From an uncultured Bacteroidota bacterium (GTDB lineage: Bacteria > Bacteroidota > Bacteroidia > Chitinophagales > Chitinophagaceae): a stretch of 6,747 nt of DNA. The position numbers and the translations under genes were made by a program. How positions within the stretch are numbered: the stretch's first letter is position 1; each line of letters begins with the position of its first letter. Location: NCBI GenBank assembly GCA_903944755.1, contig CAJATB010000188.1, positions 1 through 6,747 on the forward strand, read 5' to 3'. Positions 1 through 5,377 of this stretch are shown here, piece after piece. The notes below the pieces were generated by a model. That model saw only the letters and a list, made by a program, of their open reading frames with translations, did no database searches and had not been told where the DNA came from.

Positions 1-439
1 CTCTTGAAAAAGGATACCCTAAACTATCAATCCATCCACCACTCCCACCTGCATATTCAAATAAAGTTGGCTGGTGATAAGATAATAATTTTGGCTGGCA
101 TGCACCAATTGATTGATCACTACTTAGTAAATCAACCATTGGGCTTAACCAATTAGGTGTTACCGAAACATCTGAATTTAATAATACATAATATTCGGCT
201 TGCACTTTTTTCAATGCCCAGTTATAACCACCTGCAAAACCTTCATTGGTTTTATTAGTCAATAATTTAACGGTTGGAAATTTTTCTTTAAGCATTGCTA
301 AAGAATCGTCAGTGGAACCATTGTCGGCAACCACCACTTCAAAATTTTCATATTGAGTCGCGAGTACTGAAGGTAAAAAATCGTTAAGGTATTTTACTCC
401 ATTATAGTTTAGGATTACAATGGAAACAAGTGGTTTCAA
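1..439 (-). CDS. Family 2 glycosyltransferase, N-terminal part (runs off the left edge)
   Basis: Translating the minus strand from 439 gives 146 uninterrupted residues that run off the window. The protein opens MKPLVSIVILNYNG, the typical first strand of a GT-A fold family 2 glycosyltransferase. It continues with VVVADNGSTDDS (nucleotide-binding loop, about residues 35-46), NEGFAGGYNWAL (about 64-75) and YYVLLNSDV (about 83-91), where NSD stands in for the metal-binding DXD motif. This pattern matches the rhamnosyltransferase-like COG1216 group, which transfers sugars to surface polysaccharide or lipid-linked glycans on the cytoplasmic side of the membrane; donor and acceptor cannot be read from the sequence. 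The start is inferred to be TTG at 437-439. The frame stays open upstream for about 50 codons but has no ATG or GTG, and the codons there do not resemble the family. The gene is transcribed divergently from rocD. Confidence 0.9.
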   Translation of the reverse strand, partial: MKPLVSIVILNYNGVKYLNDFLPSVLATQYENFEVVVADNGSTDDSLAMLKEKFPTVKLLTNKTNEGFAGGYNWALKKVQAEYYVLLNSDVSVTPNWLSPMVDLLSSDQSIGACQPKLLSYHQPTLFEYAGGSGGWIDSLGYPFSR

Positions 440-658
440 GTAGTAATGTTTTTGCGAATGTAAGGCCAAAATATGGGAATTTAAAGGAAAAAAGCTAACT
501 TGGCTGCATGAATAAGGGCCATTTTTTACGCTTGAACTTAGATTTACTGAATCATCCCATTGGGTGATCTTAATTATTCTTCTATTTATTTAAACGAGTC
601 TATGCCAATTCACCCATATTGGTAACACTCTATTCCTTATTCTTTAATAAAACATACA

Positions 659-1891
659 ATGACGAATCAGTCCTTAAGTGTCCATGCTGAAAAGTTTTTA
701 GCTTTGGAAGACAAATACGGCGCACATAATTATCATCCACTTCCTGTAGTCTTAGAAAGAGGTGAAGGCGTTTATTTATATGACGTGGATGGTAAGCAAT
801 ATTTCGATTTTTTGAGTGGTTACTCGGCCGTGAACCAAGGCCATTGCCACCCTGCTATAATTGAAACATTACAAAAACAGGCAAGTAAATTAACACTCAC
901 TTCCCGTGCATTTCATAATAATTTATTAGGGGTGTATGAACAGTACATCACAAATTACTTTGGCTATGACAAAGTACTACCAATGAATACAGGTGTAGAA
1001 GGTGGAGAAACAGCAATTAAATTGGCTAGACGATGGGGTTATAATGTAAAGGGAATTCCAGAAAACGAAGCGAAAGTGATTTTTGCAGAAGGTAATTTTT
1101 GGGGTCGTACTTTGGCGGCTATTTCTTCTTCAACCGACCCTAGTAGCTATAAAGGTTTTGGGCCTTTTATGCCAGGTTTTGGATTAGTACCTTATAATGA
1201 TTTAATTGCTTTAGAAGCTGCCATTAAGGATGCAAACGTTGCTGCCTTTATGGTGGAGCCTATTCAAGGAGAAGCAGGTGTAGTGATACCAGACGATGGT
1301 TATTTAAAAGGAGTGCGTGCATTGTGCGACAAATACAAAGTGTTGTTTATTGCCGATGAAATTCAAACAGGTTTAGCGCGGACAGGAAAAATGTTGGCAT
1401 GCGACCATGAAGGTGTGCGCCCTGATATTTTAATTTTAGGAAAAGCACTAAGTGGTGGCACTTTGCCAATTTCTGCTGTGTTAGCCGATGATGAAATAAT
1501 GTTGCAAGTAAAGCCGGGTGAACATGGATCAACTTATGGTGGTAACCCTTTGGCATGTGCAGTTGCAATGACTTCGTTAGAAGTATTGAGAACGGAAAAC
1601 ATGGTAGAAAATGCTGCAAAAATGGGCGAATTACTGCGACAAGGAATAAGGGACCTGAACTCCCCTTTCATTAAACTAGTGCGTGGGAAAGGTTTATTAA
1701 ACGCAATTGTAATAACGCATAGCAACCCCGATGCTAGTTGGGATTTATGTTTATACTTGAAAGATTTAGGTTTATTAGCTAAGCCAACACATGGTGACAA
1801 AATTAGATTTGCACCACCATTAATAATTAATGAAAAACAAATTCAAGATGCAGTTGCTATTATTGGAGAAGCGTTGAAAAAACTAGGTTAA
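659..1891 (+). CDS. rocD: Ornithine--oxo-acid aminotransferase (ornithine delta-aminotransferase)
   Basis: This 410-residue class III PLP-dependent aminotransferase transfers the delta-amino group of ornithine to 2-oxoglutarate, giving glutamate-5-semialdehyde and glutamate. It links arginine breakdown to proline and glutamate in the cytoplasm. The match to human OAT is residue-for-residue with a constant offset of 30. Y25 and Y55 correspond to the substrate-pocket Y55 and Y85, and R150 to R180. E205 in EPIQGEAG corresponds to E235, D233 (pyridine nitrogen) to D263, and Q236 to Q266. K262 in LGKALSGG is the Schiff-base lysine (K292), and R383 in KIRFAPP corresponds to R413. The TGVEGGETAIKLARRWGY signature at 111-128 is typical of OAT rather than of acetylornithine aminotransferase. 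The ATG at 659 follows an AT-rich leader with no Shine-Dalgarno, as is usual in Bacteroidota. It is full length and appears monocistronic, ending at the hairpin terminator that follows. Confidence 0.96.
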   Translation: MTNQSLSVHAEKFLALEDKYGAHNYHPLPVVLERGEGVYLYDVDGKQYFDFLSGYSAVNQGHCHPAIIETLQKQASKLTLTSRAFHNNLLGVYEQYITNYFGYDKVLPMNTGVEGGETAIKLARRWGYNVKGIPENEAKVIFAEGNFWGRTLAAISSSTDPSSYKGFGPFMPGFGLVPYNDLIALEAAIKDANVAAFMVEPIQGEAGVVIPDDGYLKGVRALCDKYKVLFIADEIQTGLARTGKMLACDHEGVRPDILILGKALSGGTLPISAVLADDEIMLQVKPGEHGSTYGGNPLACAVAMTSLEVLRTENMVENAAKMGELLRQGIRDLNSPFIKLVRGKGLLNAIVITHSNPDASWDLCLYLKDLGLLAKPTHGDKIRFAPPLIINEKQIQDAVAIIGEALKKLG

Positions 1892-1917
1892 TTAAACTGG
1901 CATTTCACGATACATTT

Positions 1918-1950
1918 AAAACCTCACTTTTAAGTGGGGTTTTATTTTTT
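1918..1950 (+). terminator. Rho-independent terminator of rocD
   Basis: A ten-pair stem, AAAACCTCAC (1918-1927) with GTGGGGTTTT (1934-1943), has one T-G pair and a six-base loop TTTTAA. It runs into a T-rich tail to 1950. It starts 27 bases after the rocD stop codon. The convergent membrane-protein gene has its stop codon inside the right edge (1942-1944). Read on the minus strand the same stem has a shorter T run, so it may also end that transcript, less efficiently. Confidence 0.85.
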
Positions 1951-2331
1951 CTCTACATTTATCTTAGGTAAGAATGTCATTATAAGTATGCCAGCTGAGG
2001 CAGCAATACAAGCATATAATGCCCATTGTTTTTGCGGGCATTCTCCCATATAACATGTAGATAATATTAAATAATTCCTAATGGACCATGCTAGTACTAA
2101 TGCTGCAACTACAATATTAGTTCGCTTTGCGAAAAGATAAGGCAGTGCAAATAATAAGCAATTTAATATGGCGAAATAAGCCAAGAATTTACCTGGTTGT
2201 CCAAAACTACTAGCCCCTGTTTCCCATCCTGTAATTACCCAATGTTTACTGTCTATTATCACCAATGGTTGTGTGGTGCAATAAATGAGTAATAAACTAA
2301 GTAGTATACCAATGGTTTGGGAGTATTTCAT
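1942..2331 (-). CDS. Four-helix membrane protein of unknown function
   Basis: I do not recognise this family. Counting from the preferred start it has 129 residues with four likely membrane helices, about 5-25, 49-67, 72-91 and 102-121, and a short charged C-terminus ending NVEKK. The loop between helices 3 and 4 carries STCYMGECP, with two cysteines (93, 98) that could form a disulfide or bind metal; that is inference. An in-frame ATG nine codons upstream (2356-2358) lies inside a hairpin. I prefer 2331 because the decayed copy at 2755-2823 matches this gene up to exactly this ATG and has an in-frame TAA immediately before it. The gene converges on rocD, with its stop codon in the shared terminator. 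Its location in a low-density stretch with small ORFs suggests accessory rather than core content. Confidence 0.7.
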   Translation of the reverse strand: MKYSQTIGILLSLLLIYCTTQPLVIIDSKHWVITGWETGASSFGQPGKFLAYFAILNCLLFALPYLFAKRTNIVVAALVLAWSIRNYLILSTCYMGECPQKQWALYACIAASAGILIMTFLPKINVEKK

Positions 2332-2341
2332 GCAGTAAAAA

Positions 2342-2378
2342 TAATAACTAAAAGCCATTATTTGGCTTTTAGTTATTA
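2342..2378 (-). repeat. Perfect 16-bp inverted repeat (hairpin) upstream of the four-helix gene
   Basis: TAATAACTAAAAGCCA (2342-2357) is the exact reverse complement of TGGCTTTTAGTTATTA (2363-2378), with a five-base loop. Read on the minus strand the distal arm runs into a T-rich stretch (TTATTATTTTTA) just before the ATG at 2331. The structure therefore looks like a terminator or attenuator in the leader of the four-helix gene. It could end transcripts arriving from the small upstream genes, or mask translation starts. The alternative ATG at 2356-2358 sits in its loop and stem. Confidence 0.6.
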
Positions 2379-2488
2379 AAAGTTACATTAGTAAATAGAT
2401 GAGCAATTTTCTTAGTGTTAGAAAGCTTATGTCTGCTAGTTAATACACAATAAAGCTCCCAAATGAAATCACTAAATAAAAAAGGCAA

Positions 2489-2665
2489 TTAATCTAATCG
2501 AGTAATTATGAAATAAATTAAGGCGGCTGAAATAGCTAATGTTATGGATAAGTAAATGAATTCCATTAAAACATTGGTTTTAGTTTTAGCAGCTTTAATT
2601 AGCGATTTTACGCGTATCCATAATGTCCCTATAATTATTGGCGAAATTATTAAAATCATATTCAT
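2489..2665 (-). CDS. Small two-helix membrane protein, hypothetical (58 residues)
   Basis: The minus strand encodes 58 residues starting MNMILIISPIII and ending YFIITRLD. There are two hydrophobic segments at about 3-16 and 36-55, joined by a basic linker (R18, K20, K24, K27, K29). This is the layout of a hairpin-shaped inner-membrane miniprotein with the linker in the cytoplasm. No family is recognised. A second ATG two codons in (2657-2659) is an equally possible start. It begins three bases after the stop of another minus-strand open stretch (2668-2775). Small hydrophobic ORFs arise easily in AT-rich DNA, so coding status is uncertain. Confidence 0.35.
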   Translation of the reverse strand: MNMILIISPIIIGTLWIRVKSLIKAAKTKTNVLMEFIYLSITLAISAALIYFIITRLD

Positions 2666-2667
2666 AT

Positions 2668-2775
2668 TTAATCATTTGATTGATTTGCGATACATAACCC
2701 AAAACTTACAACAGCAATAGCAACTCCAACTGGCCCAAGCGCTCTTTTTGCAATTGCACTAAATGAGCAATAAAC
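2668..2775 (-). other. Open stretch with no start codon, possible gene remnant
   Basis: Thirty-five minus-strand codons between two stops read as a hydrophobic segment containing AKRALGPVGVAIAVVSFG and ending ANQSND. No ATG, GTG or TTG lies in this stretch; the nearest in-frame ATGs are beyond the TAA at 2776-2778, within the decayed gene copy at 2755-2823. It looks like the C-terminal end of a small membrane peptide that has lost its start, perhaps joined to the duplicated gene start by a deletion. It could also be chance. Confidence 0.2.
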
Positions 2776-2823
2776 TTAGACGTACACCATGGTTTGCGAG
2801 TATTTCATTTAGTTATCAAAAGT
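2755..2823 (-). pseudogene. Decayed partial copy of the start of the four-helix membrane-protein gene
   Basis: Bases 2755-2808 align with 2277-2331, the first 18 codons of the four-helix gene, with seven mismatches and one gap over 55 columns. The next 15 bases (2809-2823) match 2369-2383 with one mismatch. The copy still begins ATG AAA TAC TCG CAA ACC (MKYSQT). A one-base deletion then shifts the frame, and the codon aligned with Tyr17 has become TAG. No similarity remains beyond that point. An in-frame TAA lies directly before the ATG. This is a dead fragment of a duplicated or recombined gene. Confidence 0.75.
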
Positions 2824-2853
2824 CAAAATGCTGCCAGGGTGTTTGTAGGCAAA

Positions 2854-3087
2854 TTAACTAGCAGCATAATACTTTTGATACGACTCAATAGTTTTAAAAA
2901 CGAGTATCGTTATCACAAATAAATAGAATACAACACTCTTGAATTTTCTAGATTTTGGCGTATCGTCTTTACTTAAATTTCCAGTCACCATATCATAAAT
3001 AAATGGTGGCACACAAATCACACACAACGAAGTGAGTATAATGATTTCTAGCATGATTAAAATTTTAATAGTTTGGATAGCATCCAT
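2854..3087 (-). CDS. Small two-helix membrane protein, hypothetical (77 residues)
   Basis: The ORF encodes 77 residues starting MDAIQTIKILIMLEII. A hydrophobic helix at about 8-30 is followed by a polar, charged linker (about 32-50, containing SKDDTPKSRKFK), a second helix at about 51-65 and a tyrosine-rich tail ending YYAAS. No family is recognised. The clear hydrophobic-polar-hydrophobic pattern and a plausible Bacteroidota-type promoter at 3110-3141 favour a real gene. An internal ATG at residue 12 is another possible start. It lies just left of the tandem repeats and may be transcribed towards the 58-residue ORF. Confidence 0.5.
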   Translation of the reverse strand: MDAIQTIKILIMLEIIILTSLCVICVPPFIYDMVTGNLSKDDTPKSRKFKSVVFYLFVITILVFKTIESYQKYYAAS

Positions 3088-3109
3088 AATATTAATTAAA
3101 ACCTCTAAC

Positions 3110-3141
3110 TAAATCTAGTAACTTAGGCCTCAAAAAATAAA
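3110..3141 (-). promoter_or_regulatory. Possible Bacteroidota-type promoter for the 77-residue ORF
   Basis: On the minus strand TTTA (3138-3141) and TAGATTTA (3110-3117) are separated by 20 bases. This is close to the known Bacteroidota consensus TTTG / TAnnTTTG with 19-21 base spacing; each box differs at its last base. The predicted transcript would start about 15 bases before the ATG at 3087. Such weak matches are common in AT-rich DNA. Confidence 0.3.
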
Positions 3142-3159
3142 CATATCGCTGCGGATTGC

Positions 3160-3451
3160 CAGCTCTATCAAGCGAGCTTGTGACGGATGTGCTCCTCTCT
3201 TTGTTCGTAGCACATCCGCTCGGCTATCTCACTTTACCCAAAGCCTTTCCAACACAACTCTTCGAGTTGTGTTTTGCTTTATTCATTCTCGTCAGCTTAC
3301 ACAAGCAAGCTTGTGACGGATGTGCTTCTCTCTTTGTTCGTCGCACATCCGCTCGGCTATCTCACTTTACCCAAAGCCTTTCCAACACAAATCCAAGATT
3401 TGTGTTTTGCTTTATTCATTCTCGTCAGCTTACACAAGCAAGCTTGTGACG
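3160..3451. repeat. Tandem array of 133-bp hairpin-rich units (two full copies plus partial ends)
   Basis: Unit 1 (3175-3307) and unit 2 (3308-3440) match at 126 of 133 positions. A third start (3441-3451) stops after 11 bases, and 3160-3174 resembles the end of a unit (10 of 15). Each unit holds three inverted repeats: a junction hairpin CAAGC/GCTTG with a two-base loop; a long one, CGGATGTGC with GCACATCCG (3184-3218, 3317-3351); and AACACAA with TTGTGTT (3251-3273, 3384-3406). Five of the seven differences fall in the apex of the third hairpin, yet the stem is kept: CTC/GAG in unit 1, ATC/GAT in unit 2. The period is not a multiple of three, so reading frames through the array change between units, which argues against coding. 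This stretch is the only content of the 416 bases between the 77-residue ORF and tRNA-Cys, apart from the tRNA terminator. The function is unknown. Confidence 0.9.
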
Positions 3452-3466
3452 CTGCCTTAAATGAAT

Positions 3467-3497
3467 AAAGCCTCCCCGATTATATCGGGGAGGCTTT
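3467..3497 (-). terminator. Terminator of the tRNA-Cys gene
   Basis: A perfect 14-bp inverted repeat, AAAGCCTCCCCGAT with ATCGGGGAGGCTTT, has a three-base loop. Read on the minus strand it begins 7 bases after the tRNA 3' end and runs into CTTTATTCATTT. There is no T tail in the plus direction, so it serves the minus-strand tRNA. Its distal arm and tail (3460-3471) are also the reverse complement of a 12-base piece of the neighbouring repeat unit (3409-3420). Confidence 0.85.
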
Positions 3498-3503
3498 GTA
3501 TCG

Positions 3504-3574
3504 AGGTCCCGAGCGGATTCGAACCGCTGTGGGAGCTTTTGCAGAGCTCTGCCTAGCCACTCGGCCACAGGACC
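3504..3574 (-). tRNA. trnC: tRNA-Cys (anticodon GCA)
   Basis: The minus strand folds as a complete 71-base cloverleaf. The acceptor stem is GGTCCTG with CGGGACC (one T-G pair). The D stem is GCC/GGC, the anticodon stem GAGCT/AGCTC encloses loop CTGCAAA, and the T stem AGCGG/CCGCT encloses TTCGAAT. The loop places GCA at positions 34-36, which reads UGC/UGU cysteine codons. The discriminator base is U73, a known identity element for cysteinyl-tRNA synthetase. The 3' CCA is not encoded, so it must be added by nucleotidyltransferase. No other tRNA is adjacent. A hairpin terminator follows. Confidence 0.97.
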
Positions 3575-3585
3575 ATTTTGGAACG

Positions 3586-3593
3586 CGAAAATA
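3586..3593 (-). promoter_or_regulatory. Possible -7 box of the tRNA-Cys promoter
   Basis: TATTTTCG on the minus strand differs at one base from the Bacteroidota -7 consensus TAnnTTTG and would place transcription start about 9 bases before the mature tRNA. I see no convincing -33 TTTG partner at the expected distance, so the call is tentative. Confidence 0.22.
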
Positions 3594-3619
3594 GCGTAAA
3601 GAAGTTAATTAGAAAAGAA

Positions 3620-3651
3620 TTTTACGACTATTGCTAATTAAACGACATTTG
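3620..3651 (+). promoter_or_regulatory. Possible Bacteroidota-type promoter of the phosphorylase-dapF-NUDIX operon
   Basis: TTTT (3620-3623) and GACATTTG (3644-3651) are separated by 20 bases, each one base away from the TTTG / TAnnTTTG consensus. Transcription would start near 3658, giving a leader of about 12 bases before the ATG at 3670. It lies in the spacer divergent from tRNA-Cys, where a promoter for this operon is expected. Confidence 0.3.
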
Positions 3652-3669
3652 TACCCTAAATAATGTGAT

Positions 3670-4545
3670 ATGCAAGCTATTGGAGCATCTGAATTAATAA
3701 TTAACGACCGCGGGGCAGTTTACCATTTAAATGTACGTCCTGAGGAAATAGCAAATACTATAATTACGGTGGGCGATCCTGAAAGAGTTGCCACAGTGAG
3801 TAAGCATTTTGATAGCATTGAATTCAAACAGCAGCATAGAGAATTTATCACACATACTGGCTATATTGGCAATAAAAGAATTTCAGTATTAAGTACAGGT
3901 ATTGGGCCCGATAATATTGATATTGCATTGAACGAAGTGGACGCTTTGGTGAATATTGATTTTGAAACTAGAACTATTCGTGCACAAAAAAAATCGGTTT
4001 CCATTGTGCGCATGGGTACTTGTGGTTCTTTGCAAGGCGAGGTTGGTATTGACCAATTAGTTGCTGGTACGCATGGCTTGGGTATTGATAATTTATTGCA
4101 TTTTTATACGCTTAAAAATAACGACGAAGAATTGGCAATTTTGAATGCATTTGAACAACACACACAAATCACGGCCAATTTTGTACAACCTTATATAGCT
4201 TCAGCCAGTGCTGGATTATTGAAACATTTTACCGAAGGCTATAGCCACGGTATTACTATAACTTGCCCTGGATTTTACGGCCCTCAGGGAAGAATATTAC
4301 GCCTTCCTTTAAAAATGCCAAACCTAGTTGACCAAATGACAAGCTTCCGTTTTGGCAATCACCATATTGCAAATTTTGAAATGGAAACAAGTGCTATTTA
4401 TGGTTTGTGTAATTTATTAGGCCACCAATGTTTAAGTGTGAATGTAATTGTCGCAAACCGAGTAAAAAAAGAATTTAGTAAAGACCCAGGGGCTGCTGTT
4501 GAAAATATGATTCAAAAAACACTTGGAATACTTGCCGGAATTTAA
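3670..4545 (+). CDS. Nucleoside phosphorylase, most like uridine phosphorylase
   Basis: This 291-residue protein belongs to the PNP/UDP phosphorylase family, which splits a nucleoside with phosphate into a free base and (deoxy)ribose-1-phosphate for salvage in the cytoplasm. Family landmarks appear in order. H19 (YHL) corresponds to the ribose-site His8 of E. coli uridine phosphorylase. GDPER (35-39, with R39) and R57 in QHREF are phosphate-site residues, as is R114 in RMGTCG. STGIG is at 75-79. FYGPQGR (202-208) supplies the Gln and Arg that hold uracil, as in FYEGQGR of human UPP1. FEMET (236-240) binds ribose. The Q206/R208 pair favours uridine over purine substrates. At 291 residues it is longer than the E. 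coli enzyme (253), with extra sequence at the N-terminus and around 150-190. It is the first gene of a likely three-gene operon, 31 bp before dapF. Substrate preference is inferred. Confidence 0.85.
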   Translation: MQAIGASELIINDRGAVYHLNVRPEEIANTIITVGDPERVATVSKHFDSIEFKQQHREFITHTGYIGNKRISVLSTGIGPDNIDIALNEVDALVNIDFETRTIRAQKKSVSIVRMGTCGSLQGEVGIDQLVAGTHGLGIDNLLHFYTLKNNDEELAILNAFEQHTQITANFVQPYIASASAGLLKHFTEGYSHGITITCPGFYGPQGRILRLPLKMPNLVDQMTSFRFGNHHIANFEMETSAIYGLCNLLGHQCLSVNVIVANRVKKEFSKDPGAAVENMIQKTLGILAGI

Positions 4546-4576
4546 TAACCAATAACCCCCTATTAAAATCAAAGCA

Positions 4577-5353
4577 ATGAAAATACAATTCTCAAAATAC
4601 CAAGGCACTGGAAATGATTTTGTAATTATTGACAATCGTTCAGGTGATATAAATTTAAGCGAGGCGCAAATTGCATTTCTTTGTGATAGAAAAAAAGGCA
4701 TTGGTGCAGACGGTTTAATGTTGTTAGGTGTAGCTGATGGTTACGATTTTAAAATGACTTATTTTAATGCCGATGGAACAGAAGGAACAATGTGTGGAAA
4801 CGGAGGAAGATGTTTAACACAATTTGCATTTGATAACGGAATAGTTAAAGCGCATTATTTATTTATTGCAATAGATGGTCCACATGAAGCCAATATTGAT
4901 AATAATGGCTGGGTACATTTGAAAATGTCCGATGTGAATGCAGTTGAAAAAGGTTCAGATTTTTTAGTTACCAATACGGGCTCGCCTCATTATATTGAAT
5001 TTGTAACTGATATTAAAAATGTGGACGTTTTTTCAAAAGGTAAAGCCATACGCTACAATGAACGTTTTAGCAAGGAAGGTATTAATGTAAATTTTGTAGA
5101 AAAACAAACAGATAAGTTATTTGTACGCACCTATGAACGAGGAGTGGAAAATGAAACTTTAAGCTGTGGCACTGGGGTCACAGCCGCTGCACTACTTGCT
5201 AATATTGATAACCAAGGTGAGCATAGTATTAACATTGAAACCTTAGGTGGTAAACTAGCAGTAAGTTTTAACAACAAGGGTAATAGTACATTTGAAAATA
5301 TTTGGCTTAAGGGGCCTGGCACATTTGTGTTTAAGGGTACTATCTCTATTTAA
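4577..5353 (+). CDS. dapF: Diaminopimelate epimerase
   Basis: This cofactor-independent racemase converts LL- to meso-diaminopimelate, the last shared step to lysine and to the peptidoglycan cross-linking residue, in the cytoplasm. The two catalytic cysteines are present: C73 in the MCGNGGRC motif and C197 in SCGTG. Substrate-contact residues are N13 in GTGNDF, N64 in YFNADG, N172 in NVNFV and the pair E187-R188 in YERG. The protein has 258 residues against about 274 in E. coli, with both pseudo-symmetric halves complete. The ATG opens MKIQFSKYQGTGNDF, a standard family N-terminus, after an A-rich leader without Shine-Dalgarno. It lies 31 bp after the phosphorylase and 24 bp before the NUDIX gene, so co-transcription is likely, though neither neighbour belongs to lysine synthesis. 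Confidence 0.96.
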   Translation: MKIQFSKYQGTGNDFVIIDNRSGDINLSEAQIAFLCDRKKGIGADGLMLLGVADGYDFKMTYFNADGTEGTMCGNGGRCLTQFAFDNGIVKAHYLFIAIDGPHEANIDNNGWVHLKMSDVNAVEKGSDFLVTNTGSPHYIEFVTDIKNVDVFSKGKAIRYNERFSKEGINVNFVEKQTDKLFVRTYERGVENETLSCGTGVTAAALLANIDNQGEHSINIETLGGKLAVSFNNKGNSTFENIWLKGPGTFVFKGTISI

Positions 5354-5377
5354 TATTACTTTCTATTAATAACTAAT

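Noticed and set aside
551..568. Small hairpin with a bulge (ATCA-t-CCC / GGG-TGAT) in the glycosyltransferase-rocD spacer
   Set aside because: It is short and bulged, and no plus-strand gene lies before it that would need a terminator.
440..585. Minus-strand open extension upstream of the glycosyltransferase
   Set aside because: It has no ATG or GTG start and its translation does not resemble a family 2 glycosyltransferase.
1347..1800. Minus-strand open frames inside rocD, and similar ones opposite dapF (4432-4701, 5131-5322)
   Set aside because: They lie opposite strongly conserved coding sequence and have no recognisable family features.
2331..2358. Nine-residue N-terminal extension of the four-helix membrane protein
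   Set aside because: It begins inside a hairpin, and the decayed copy has an in-frame stop immediately before the ATG matching 2331.
2433..2864. Twelve-base inverted match CTGCTAGTTAAT (2433-2444) with 2853-2864
   Set aside because: About one 12-base reverse-complement match is expected by chance in a window this long, and the flanks show no further similarity.
3147..3455. CGCTGC on both sides of the repeat array as a possible target-site duplication
   Set aside because: Six bases is too short, the right copy overlaps the end of the partial unit, and no transposase or terminal inverted repeats are present.
3156..3468. Two overlapping plus-strand open frames of 97 and 64 codons across the tandem repeats
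   Set aside because: The same repeat DNA is read in different frames in successive units because the period is 133, and the sequence is dominated by hairpins. They are most likely artefacts of a stop-poor repeat.
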